A stretch of DNA of 64,000 bases, taken from the NCBI RefSeq assembly GCF_002270415.1, contig NZ_NNRI01000022.1:930001-994000 (forward strand). Direction: 5' to 3'. A program made the position numbers and the translations under genes. Shown piece by piece: positions 8,705-15,931 of this stretch (its first letter is position 1; the number at the start of each line of letters is the position of its first letter). The notes beneath the pieces were generated by a model. That model did no database searches, was not told where the DNA came from, and saw nothing but the letters and a program-made list of their open reading frames with translations. The stretch comes from Mesorhizobium sophorae. GTDB lineage: Bacteria > Pseudomonadota > Alphaproteobacteria > Rhizobiales > Rhizobiaceae.

Positions 8705-9370
8705 TCAACTCACTTTCCAGCTGCGTTCCGAGTTGTTCTTGTTACCGACGGGATCCTGATTCAGACATTTTGCAACCTCGACAAACAGACCAGCCAAAAG
8801 ATTTCGGTCGGTCTTGACGTTGCTGAGATCGGAGAACATTTTCTCCATGATCATCTGAACGGTTTCATTCTTTTGCTTGATATCCTCACGCAGCGAATGA
8901 TCATTTCGATTCATCCGATCGGCAACGTCGCGCTCAAGCTCGCTCAATTGATCCGACAACGCGCGCACCTGCTTTTCAAGTGCCTGATTTTGCTCGCGAA
9001 GATTCCGGTCAATCTCCTTGTCGGCCTCGGCTCGTGCGTCTTTTTCGTTCCGCAATTGCGCCGCAAGCGATTCGACCTGCTTCTTTGCATTTGACTCGTA
9101 CATTTCGAGATTGCGCTTGGCCTCGGATTCGACATCCTTGAAGCGCTGCAAGAACCGTTCTTCAAGCTTGGAAAACCGGCGGTCATAGTCCTGCATCTGG
9201 TTGCCGAACAGCAGATCGCGTATCTTGTCGACACCTACAGCGTCGCCGGAGCCTCCGCCCTCTCGAGCCTGGGCCGCCATGAAGTTCAGCCCGTTACCCT
9301 CCGCATTACCCATCAGATTTACGTCCGCTTTAACTGCTGGAGAAGCGGCATTCGCAGATTCCTTGGCCAT
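8705..9370 (-). CDS. Coiled-coil protein, first gene of the GTPase/cyclase operon
   Basis: About 221 aa from the ATG at 9370; a TTG at 9397 could add nine residues. The N-terminus is low complexity, then I-R-D-L-L-F-G (about residues 50-56), a long charged coiled coil (about 62-176), and a conserved-looking end DRNLLAGLFVEVAKCL (about 188-203). Both terminal motifs reappear in the N-terminus of the next gene product (L-R-E-L-L-V-G and DREALARLLVEIA), which hints at a shared partner or a common origin. No signal peptide or membrane segment is seen. I do not recognise a named family. It is probably a cytosolic adaptor in the GTPase pathway. Confidence 0.75.
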   Translation of the reverse strand: MAKESANAASPAVKADVNLMGNAEGNGLNFMAAQAREGGGSGDAVGVDKIRDLLFGNQMQDYDRRFSKLEERFLQRFKDVESEAKRNLEMYESNAKKQVESLAAQLRNEKDARAEADKEIDRNLREQNQALEKQVRALSDQLSELERDVADRMNRNDHSLREDIKQKNETVQMIMEKMFSDLSNVKTDRNLLAGLFVEVAKCLNQDPVGNKNNSERSWKVS

Positions 9371-9897
9371 CTTTTTGCCCCAATTGCCATAGTGCAAAAC
9401 TCGGAAACAGATAAATATGTCAGTAAATTAGCCATGCCGCAAGCTGGAATCTTCCTAGCTTAAGCCGATCCCAGCGTCCCCTTTTCGCCTCTTGAACCAG
9501 CAACAAAGGCACGAGTTCCGATTGGCGTCACTCTTGTATTTCTTTGTAGTGGCGGCCAACGCCGGCCAGGCAAATCGCCCGTTGTGCGCAATCTACTTGC
9601 GAAAAGTGCAATACGATTTCTGTTATAGGTACTATATTTTATATAGATTTCGCAGACTCTTTCGATTCATCGAAACTCGCGGACCTGTCGGCGCGCGTAC
9701 TGCCTCACATCCAGCTGTATACTGCGACCGTCTGCTTCCGATGCGAACCCAAAGCTAACAAGGAAGGTCTTCTTTCGGGACGGAGAATGGCTGTTCGAGA
9801 ATGCCGGGGACAGCGACGGTTGTCGGCGGCAAGGCTGCCTGTTGCCTCTGTGGCCGAAACGCGGCGTGGCGCGGATATTCGGTTCCGCGCCCACGCC
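9371..9897 (-). other. Gene-free stretch, likely promoter region of the GTPase/cyclase operon
   Basis: No credible gene is seen. The interval contains an AT-rich block at about 9600-9665, unlike the GC-rich surroundings. Being upstream of the coiled-coil gene on the minus strand, it probably holds the operon promoter, and it also receives the 3' end of the permease gene from the next locus. The ORFs here have no motif and look like chance frames. Confidence 0.4.
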
Positions 9898-10884
9898 CTA
9901 CCGCTCCTCCACGATCCGCAAATACGCCGCCGTCACGAACAGCACGATCAGCCCGAACAAGATCCGCCTGGCCCCTTCCGGCATTTGCAGGATGGTCAGC
10001 AACGTCGTCAGCACGGTGAGGATCAGGGCGCCGATGATGGTGCCGGTGTAACCGCCGCGGCCGCCGAAGATCGAGGTGCCACCGATCACGGCTGCCGCCA
10101 CCGAAGGCAGCACCAGCGGTTCGGCGAGCGACAGGGAAGGGGCTTTGATCAGGCCGATATAGAGCAGGCCGGTGATGCCGGCGAGCACGCTGGAGATGAC
10201 ATAGAGCGCGGTGATGACCTGCCAGTATTGCACGCCGGAGAGGCGCGTCGCGCGCTCATTGTCGCCGACGGCGTAGAGCAGGCGGCCGAAGCCGGTGCGG
10301 CTGAGCGTGAAGACGATGAGTGCGGCCAGCGGCACGAACAGCAGCAGCGCGTTGGGAATGCCGTAAGTCAGGCCGGTGCCGAGCCAGGCGAGGAAGTCTG
10401 GTATCCTGGCGCCCGACGCGATCACCGTGCGCTGGTAGACCTGCAGGCAGCCGGTGCCGATCAGGCTGGTGCCCAGCGTCATGATCAGCGGATGGACGCG
10501 GAAGACGCCGACCCCGATGCCGTTGACCAGTCCGATCAGCACCGCCGGCATCATCGCCAGCGCGAAGGCCACCGCCGGGTCCTGGTTGACGATTTGCGTG
10601 GCCATGATGAAGGCGCTCATCGTCGCCACCGTGCCGATCGACAGGTCGATGCCCCCGGTCAGCATGGTCATGGTCTGGCAGCCGGCGAGGATCGCCAAGG
10701 GAATGGCGAATTTGATGGTGTTGGCGATCCAGCGCTCGTTGACGATGCCGGGGCGCAGGACCTGCAGGATCACCACCAGGATGACGAGCAGGATGATCAG
10801 CGGGATCAGCGGGCGGTCGGCCATGAAGCGCTTTACGCGGCGGCCGAAGGGGACAGGTTGGGGAGAGATCGCGGTTGTGCTCAT
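9898..10884 (-). CDS. CUT2 (ribose-type) ABC transporter permease
   Basis: A 328-aa inner-membrane protein with eight to ten hydrophobic segments and the hallmarks of RbsC-like permeases: MLTGGIDLSIGTVATMSAF after the third segment and AAAVIGGTSIFGGRGGYTG near the C-terminus. It would form a heterodimeric channel with the permease encoded just upstream (88 bases apart), powered by the double ATPase. It is the last gene of the minus-strand carbohydrate operon. The substrate is not readable from the sequence; the neighbours suggest a polyol, hexose or related acid. Confidence 0.9.
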   Translation of the reverse strand: MSTTAISPQPVPFGRRVKRFMADRPLIPLIILLVILVVILQVLRPGIVNERWIANTIKFAIPLAILAGCQTMTMLTGGIDLSIGTVATMSAFIMATQIVNQDPAVAFALAMMPAVLIGLVNGIGVGVFRVHPLIMTLGTSLIGTGCLQVYQRTVIASGARIPDFLAWLGTGLTYGIPNALLLFVPLAALIVFTLSRTGFGRLLYAVGDNERATRLSGVQYWQVITALYVISSVLAGITGLLYIGLIKAPSLSLAEPLVLPSVAAAVIGGTSIFGGRGGYTGTIIGALILTVLTTLLTILQMPEGARRILFGLIVLFVTAAYLRIVEER

Positions 10885-10972
10885 GACGCTCGTGCTCGCG
10901 ATTGGTTTCGCCCGATGTTGGTTCGGTTGACGGGAGAGGATGGTGCTCCATGGCGCCCCATTTCATGCTCAC

Positions 10973-11947
10973 TCATGACTGCCGGCTCCGCATGGTGATG
11001 AAGGCGCCGAACATCACCACGGCGACCATGATGGCGCCTTCGATGATGGCGGTGACGTTGGGGTCGATGGCAAGCAGCGTCAGGTCGGTGCGCACCAGCC
11101 GCAGCACGAAGACGGCGACGATGGGGCCGAGCAGGCCGCCTTTGCCGCCGCCGAGTGCGACGCCGCCGAGAACCACCGCCGCGACGCTGGCGAGCAGATA
11201 GGGGCCGGGAATGGGCGCACCGATGCCGGTGCTCATGGTCAGAGCCAGCCCGCCAAAAGCGGCGAACAGGCCCGACAGCGCATAGGCGATGATGCGGGTA
11301 CGTGCCACCGGCACGCCACTGCGGAACGCCGCCAGCTCGCTCGAGCCGATGGCATAGATGGAGAGGCCGAGGCGGGAGCGCCTGAGCGGTATCCAGATGA
11401 TGCAGAGGCAGACGATGAGCAGCAGCAAAGCCTTGGGCTGCCAGGCATCGATGCCGTCGGGCAGGCCGGGTATCGGCACCGTGCCCGAGATCAGCGCCTT
11501 CAGCCATTCGGCCGCGGCACCGCCTGGCGCATTGAGCACCAACAAGGCAGCGCCTTGCAGCACGAACAGAGTGGCGAGTGTGACGACGATGTCGGGCACC
11601 CGGGTGACGACGATCAGCATTCCGTTGATGGCGCCGAGCACGAAACCCATGGCGAGCACGAAGGGCACCACGAACAGCGCGTATTCTTCGCTGGCGCCTG
11701 ACATCATCGAGGCGGCGGTGACGCTGGTCAGCGCCATCATGGCGGCGACCGACAGGTCGATGCCGCCGGCGATGACGACGACGGTCTGGGCGGCGACCGC
11801 AAAGGCGTAAGGCAGCACGGCGCGCACCAGCGAGCCGAAATCGCCGCTGCCATAGGCCGGCTGGATCAGTTTTGTGGTGATGAACAGGAGGACGAAGAGG
11901 ACGAACAGGCCGGCGACCCAGCCCTGGCGGCGCAGGAAATGGCTCAT
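10973..11947 (-). CDS. CUT2 (ribose-type) ABC transporter permease
   Basis: A 324-aa permease. The start at 11947 overlaps the ATPase stop by four bases (ATGA), which argues for translational coupling; longer upstream readings of this frame are not real. It has the expected VVVIAGGIDLSVAAMMALT and AAVVLGGVALGGGKGG motifs. The second motif departs somewhat from the usual IGGTSxxGGxG (here LGGVALGGGKG), as expected for the diverged partner of a two-permease CUT2 system. Its partner is the next gene downstream. Confidence 0.9.
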   Translation of the reverse strand: MSHFLRRQGWVAGLFVLFVLLFITTKLIQPAYGSGDFGSLVRAVLPYAFAVAAQTVVVIAGGIDLSVAAMMALTSVTAASMMSGASEEYALFVVPFVLAMGFVLGAINGMLIVVTRVPDIVVTLATLFVLQGAALLVLNAPGGAAAEWLKALISGTVPIPGLPDGIDAWQPKALLLLIVCLCIIWIPLRRSRLGLSIYAIGSSELAAFRSGVPVARTRIIAYALSGLFAAFGGLALTMSTGIGAPIPGPYLLASVAAVVLGGVALGGGKGGLLGPIVAVFVLRLVRTDLTLLAIDPNVTAIIEGAIMVAVVMFGAFITMRSRQS

Positions 11948-13518
11948 GGCGTTGCCCCCGGCGTGTTCGAATCCGAGGAACTCGCGCTCTCCGCGGAAGA
12001 CGAGTGGGGATCTGCCAAAATGCCGATATCGGCCTTGGCGCCGCGCGGCAGGCCGTAGGCGGCGCGCATCAGCGCCGGCTCGTCGGCCTCCTCGACCGCG
12101 AAGATGTCGACGACGCGGCCGCCGAAGATCACGATGACGCGGTCGCAGACACGCTGCACCTCCTCCAGTTCGGAGGTGTAGAACAGCACCGACTTGCCGT
12201 GGCCGGCGACCTCGCGCAGCAGTTTGTAGATCTCCTGCTTGGTGCCGACATCGATGCCGCGCGTCGGGTCGAAGCACAGCAAGGTCCGTGTGTCGGCGGC
12301 GATCCAGCGGGCGATGGTCACCTTCTGCTGGTTGCCGCCGGAGAGACGCTGCACTTCCCCTTGCGCGCGGGTATCGATCTGCAGCCGCGCGATGGCGCTG
12401 ACCACCTTGGCGCGCTCCTGGCGCATGGCAATCGGCCCCCAGTTGCGCAAGGCGGCACTGAAGGGCAGCGCGATGTTCTCGCGCACCGAGCGCTGCATGG
12501 CCAGCGCCTCGGCGCGGTCGCCTGGCACATAGGCGAGGCCGGCGCGGATGGCGTCGATCGGGTGGGAGAATTTCGCCGGCTGGCCGTCGACCTCTATTGC
12601 GCCGCCCGATGGACGGATCGAGCCGGCAAGAGCGGCGAACAGCTCGTCCTGGCCCTGGCCCTCAAGCGCGACGACGCCGGCGACCTCGCCATCGGCGAGA
12701 TCGAAAGAGACATCGTTGAGCTTGGTTCCGACGCGCAGATTGCGCACCGCCAGCCGCGGGCGGGCAGGGGCGGGCGCAGCCTTTTGGGCAGCGCTGCGGG
12801 CGGCGACATGGGTCTTGACGATGCGTGTGCCGAGCATCAGCTCGACGATCTTTTCCTCGACGCCGGGCACGATGTCGACGACGCCGACGGTCTCGCCGTC
12901 GCGCAGTACGGTGGCGCGGTCGCACAGCGCCGAGATCTCAACGAAGCGATGCGAGATGAAGATCACCGCGCGGCCGCTGTCGCCCTGGCGGCGCACCACT
13001 TCCAGCACCTTTTCGGCAAGGTTGGCGGGCAGCGCCGCCGTCATCTCGTCGAGCAGCAGCACGTCGGGCTCGACGGCCAGCGCACGCGCCAGGTCGAGCA
13101 CGCGCAGCACGGCCAGCGGAATGTCGCGGGCGGTGTCGCGGATATCGAGATCGGGAATGCCGAGTTCGCGCACCCAGGCGCGGAACGGCTCGACCGGCGT
13201 GCCGGTCAGCCGCAGATTGGACAGGACGTCGAGATCGGGGATCAGCGACGGTTCCTGGTAGACGGGCAAAAGGCCGGCGCGGCGGCCGGCGGCGGGTGAG
13301 CGTATGTCGCGGGCCTCGCCACGGATCAGGATACGCCCGGCATTGGCAGGAATAGCGCCGGTCAGGATCTTCACCAGCGTCGACTTGCCGGCGCCGTTGG
13401 CGCCCATCAGCGCGTGCACCTCGCCCGGCAGCACCGACAGCGATGCGTTGCGCAGCGCGGCAACGGCGCCGTAATTCTTGGCGACGCCGGTGGCGTCGAG
13501 GAGCGGGTTGCTGGTCAA
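11944..13518 (-). CDS. CUT2 sugar ABC transporter ATPase (two nucleotide-binding domains)
   Basis: A 524-aa RbsA/MglA-like protein with two ATPase domains. Domain 1 has Walker A G-A-N-G-A-G-K-S-T and Walker B VLLLDEMTAAL, but its signature stretch reads DIPLAVLRVLDLARAL in place of a clear Q-Q-x-V-E-I-A-R-A-L. Domain 2 has the usual degenerate Walker A (V-A-L-E-G-Q-G-Q-D-E-L), an intact signature L-S-G-G-N-Q-Q-K-V and FDPTRGIDVGTK. The Ser-rich C-terminal tail is unusual. The gene follows the binding-protein gene after a palindromic element and overlaps the first permease gene. Confidence 0.9.
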   Translation of the reverse strand: MTSNPLLDATGVAKNYGAVAALRNASLSVLPGEVHALMGANGAGKSTLVKILTGAIPANAGRILIRGEARDIRSPAAGRRAGLLPVYQEPSLIPDLDVLSNLRLTGTPVEPFRAWVRELGIPDLDIRDTARDIPLAVLRVLDLARALAVEPDVLLLDEMTAALPANLAEKVLEVVRRQGDSGRAVIFISHRFVEISALCDRATVLRDGETVGVVDIVPGVEEKIVELMLGTRIVKTHVAARSAAQKAAPAPARPRLAVRNLRVGTKLNDVSFDLADGEVAGVVALEGQGQDELFAALAGSIRPSGGAIEVDGQPAKFSHPIDAIRAGLAYVPGDRAEALAMQRSVRENIALPFSAALRNWGPIAMRQERAKVVSAIARLQIDTRAQGEVQRLSGGNQQKVTIARWIAADTRTLLCFDPTRGIDVGTKQEIYKLLREVAGHGKSVLFYTSELEEVQRVCDRVIVIFGGRVVDIFAVEEADEPALMRAAYGLPRGAKADIGILADPHSSSAESASSSDSNTPGATP

Positions 13519-13563
13519 ATCCGGTGGTTCTCGGGTTGCGTGCTCGGATCACTGCGAATGTCA

Positions 13564-13656
13564 GCGCCGCCCCTCACTGTCCTGCCGGACGACGACGTTC
13601 CTCTCCCCGTCTCTATACGGGGAGAGGATGCCGGCAGGCAGGTGAGGGGCGGCGCC
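13564..13656. repeat. Mosaic palindromic repeat, copy A (short form)
   Basis: Outer arms GCGCCGCCCCTCACTGTCCT and the inverse at 13631-13656 enclose an inner hairpin CTCTCCCCGT...ACGGGGAGAG. It lies between the binding-protein and ATPase genes of one operon. Copies of the same family are at 36692-36865 and 63834-63988; the outer and inner arms are nearly identical to the last. It resembles the mosaic intergenic elements (RIME-like) of rhizobia. In transcribed form it would fold into a strong hairpin. Confidence 0.8.
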
Positions 13657-13685
13657 GACCGACGGCCGTTAGCGAAAGCCCAGAC

Positions 13686-14720
13686 TTACTCGCCCGGGCC
13701 CTTGCAGGCGACGATCTGGTCCTTGGTGTAGGTGGTCCAGTCGGGGATCGAGATCGAGACCGGCCATTCGGGGCTCAGCGACGGGTCGGCGGCGGCCTTC
13801 AGCTTGGCCTTGCCTTCGTCGGTGGCGTTCTCCCACAGCTGCGGCTCGACCAGCACGGTCTGCTGTGCCGGCTTCTTGCCGTCGAGGATCTGCAGCGCCA
13901 GCGTCACGCCAGCGCCGCCGATCGAACCGGGGTTGGTGACTGCGGCGCCGACGAGACCCTTGACCGAACTCAACTGGCCGACGAAGCCGGCATTGTCGGC
14001 ACCGACGATCGGCACCAGCGGCGCCTGCGACTCGACCAGCGCGTCGACGATGACGTTGTCGATGCCGGAGGTCCAGATGCCGTTGATCGGCGTTCCCGTC
14101 GAGAGGAAGGAAAGGATCTGCTGCTTGGCCTGGTCCTGCTGCCAGCCGGTGAAGACTTCCTGTGCGACCTTCACGTCGGGGAATTCGGCCAGCGCCTTCT
14201 TGAAGCCCTTGTCGCGGTCGCTGTCGGCAGACGCGCCGGCGGCACCGCGCATGTAGAACACTTCGCCCTTGCCGCCCATCTGGCCGAACAGCCATTTGGC
14301 GCCGAGATAGGCGTACTGCTCCTGGTTGTTGGAGATGATGTAGGCCGACGGTTCGGTGACCGCCTGGTCGACGGCAACGACGACGATGCCGGCCTTGGTG
14401 GCTTCCTCGAGGCCCGCCTTGATGCCGGCCGGATCGGCCGGGTTGACGACGATGGCGTCGACCTTGGCGCTGATCAGGTTGCGGATGTCTTCGAGCTGGC
14501 CGGCCGCATCGGTGTTGCGGTGGGCGATGTTGAGCTTGGCGACCTCGCCGGAGGCCAGTGCCTGCGCCTTCATGGCGCAGACCATCTCCTCGCGCCAGCC
14601 ATTGCCCTGCACGGTGTTGGAGATGCCTATGGTGTATTTGCCCGCGGCGGACGAAGCGCCCACTGAGGCCAGGAAGGCCGCGCCGGCAAGTAGCGGGACC
14701 ATGGTCAGATATTTCTTCAT
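13686..14720 (-). CDS. Periplasmic sugar-binding protein of a CUT2 ABC transporter
   Basis: A 344-aa precursor. The start at 14720 is preceded by GGAGG nine bases upstream. A cleavable signal peptide (MKKYLTMVPLLAGAAFLASV, cleavage near S-S-A-A-G) is followed by a periplasmic-binding-protein type 1 fold: 'YTIGISNTVQGNGWREEMVC', DAIVVNPADPAGIKAGLEEA, VVAVDQAVT and NGIWTSGIDNVIVDAL. It would capture the sugar or polyol for the permease pair. It is first of the transporter genes, followed by a palindrome and the ATPase gene. The substrate is unknown. Confidence 0.9.
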   Translation of the reverse strand: MKKYLTMVPLLAGAAFLASVGASSAAGKYTIGISNTVQGNGWREEMVCAMKAQALASGEVAKLNIAHRNTDAAGQLEDIRNLISAKVDAIVVNPADPAGIKAGLEEATKAGIVVVAVDQAVTEPSAYIISNNQEQYAYLGAKWLFGQMGGKGEVFYMRGAAGASADSDRDKGFKKALAEFPDVKVAQEVFTGWQQDQAKQQILSFLSTGTPINGIWTSGIDNVIVDALVESQAPLVPIVGADNAGFVGQLSSVKGLVGAAVTNPGSIGGAGVTLALQILDGKKPAQQTVLVEPQLWENATDEGKAKLKAAADPSLSPEWPVSISIPDWTTYTKDQIVACKGPGE

Positions 14721-14818
14721 TTCAGATTTCCTCCACATTGTTTTTCAGTTCAGTTCCAAGTCGTTGAAGCGTGCCGCTTAGAAAGTGATTCAGGCTGCGC
14801 GCCTTAAGTTCTTGTTCC

Positions 14819-14869
14819 ATGCATGTCGTTGTCCCAAAATCGCTCCTCCGCGCTTTGGGCGACATGCAT
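14819..14869. repeat. Rhizobial intergenic palindrome (ATGCATGTCG type)
   Basis: Inverted repeat with outer arms ATGCATGTCG and CGACATGCAT and an inner C-C-C-A-A-A/T-T-T-G-G-G pair. Palindromes of this kind are frequent between genes in rhizobia (from memory). It lies between the sugar isomerase gene, whose stop is at 14878, and the binding-protein gene. Confidence 0.6.
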
Positions 14870-14877
14870 TTGCGCCG

Positions 14878-15795
14878 TCATTTTACGAACGGACGCAGCA
14901 CATCGCGGGCAAGCAGGAAGCCGCGCTTCACCTGATCGTCGCTGCCTTCAAATCGCCTGTCCTCGTGTTCGATGATGATGGGTCCGTCATAGCCGGCCCG
15001 GTAGAGGCCGGAGAAGAAGCCGCTCCAGTCGACATCGCCGAGCCCCGGCATGCGCGGCACCTGCCAGCCTATGCCAGCCGAGAGGATTCCGCGCTCGTAG
15101 AGTCCATCATGATCAATCATCAGGTCCTTGGCGTGGGCATGCAGCATGTAGGGGCCGAATTCCCGGATGAAGCGGGCCTGGTCGATCATCTGCCAGACCA
15201 GATGCGAGGGGTCGAAATTCATGCCGACATCGCCGCCCCAGGCTTCCAGGATGCGGCGCCAGACCTGCGGCGAATAGGCGATGTTGTGCCCGCCCGGCCA
15301 CTCGTCATAGCTGAAGATCATCGGGCAGTTCTCGAAGGCGAGCTTGACGCCATGGCCGCGCGCATGGGCGACGATTTCGGGCCAGATCTTGAGCGCCTCC
15401 TGCCAGTTGACGTCGACGGTCTTGGCGGCATCGCCACCGCAGAAAGTGTTGACGACAGTTACGCCCATATTGGCGGCCAGCACGATCACCTTCTTGAGAT
15501 GGCCGATGACAGCCTCGCGGTGGGCAGCGTCGGGGTGCAGCGGGTTGGGATAGTAGCCGAGGCCGGAGACCGAGAGGTTCTTCTCCGCCAGCGAGGCGAC
15601 GATCTCCCTAGCCTGCGCGGCGGAAGTCGAGGCGGCGTCGATGTGGCTGGTGCCGGCATAGCGGCGGCTGGCGCCCGACGATTTCGGCCAGCAGGCGATT
15701 TCCAGCGCCTCGAAGCCGGCGGAGCTTGCCCAGCCGGCGACCTCGCCAAGCGGCGTCTCCGCGAAGGGTGCGGTGAGCAGTCCAAGTTTCATCAT
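14878..15795 (-). CDS. Sugar phosphate isomerase/epimerase (xylose isomerase-like TIM barrel)
   Basis: A 305-aa cytosolic protein of the AP endonuclease 2/xylose isomerase-like barrel family. Likely metal ligands are in A-F-E-N-C-P (Glu), 'VGMNFDPSHLVWQMID' (Asp, His), HAHAKDLMID (His) and IIIEHED (Glu). Such enzymes interconvert keto- and aldo-sugars or epimerise them. It lies between the mannitol dehydrogenase-family gene and the transporter genes on the same strand, so it probably acts on the imported substrate. It could start at either of two adjacent ATG codons (15795 or 15792). Confidence 0.85.
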   Translation of the reverse strand: MMKLGLLTAPFAETPLGEVAGWASSAGFEALEIACWPKSSGASRRYAGTSHIDAASTSAAQAREIVASLAEKNLSVSGLGYYPNPLHPDAAHREAVIGHLKKVIVLAANMGVTVVNTFCGGDAAKTVDVNWQEALKIWPEIVAHARGHGVKLAFENCPMIFSYDEWPGGHNIAYSPQVWRRILEAWGGDVGMNFDPSHLVWQMIDQARFIREFGPYMLHAHAKDLMIDHDGLYERGILSAGIGWQVPRMPGLGDVDWSGFFSGLYRAGYDGPIIIEHEDRRFEGSDDQVKRGFLLARDVLRPFVK

Positions 15796-15806
15796 GCCTC
15801 CCCTGA

Positions 15807-15905
15807 ACAGTTTATCGTTTCACGGAACGAGGAACCGTTCTATCCCTTTGTTTTTGACGCAATTCCGGGCGGAAAACCGTTTCACACTTTTCCTGGAATT
15901 GCTCT
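15807..15905. repeat. Rhizobial intergenic palindrome (GCAATTCC type)
   Basis: A sequence starting ACAGTTTATCGTTTCACGGA and ending in a hairpin with arms GCAATTCC and GGAATTGC (15859-15902). From memory this is a very common intergenic element of Mesorhizobium and relatives. It fills most of the space between the mannitol dehydrogenase-family gene and the isomerase gene, and so could stabilise or end the upstream part of the transcript. Confidence 0.65.
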
Positions 15906-15931
15906 CGTCGTGGCTTCATGACCGACTTCCA

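Noticed and set aside
9787..10998. 403-codon plus-strand open frame opposite the two permease genes
   Set aside because: It is antisense to an RbsC-type permease with intact motifs. Its product is a low-complexity Asp/Arg/His/Gln-rich string, as expected from GC3-rich genes read backwards.
12004..13299. 431-codon plus-strand open frame opposite the CUT2 ATPase gene
   Set aside because: The opposite strand has clear Walker and signature motifs. This frame has no domain-like pattern.
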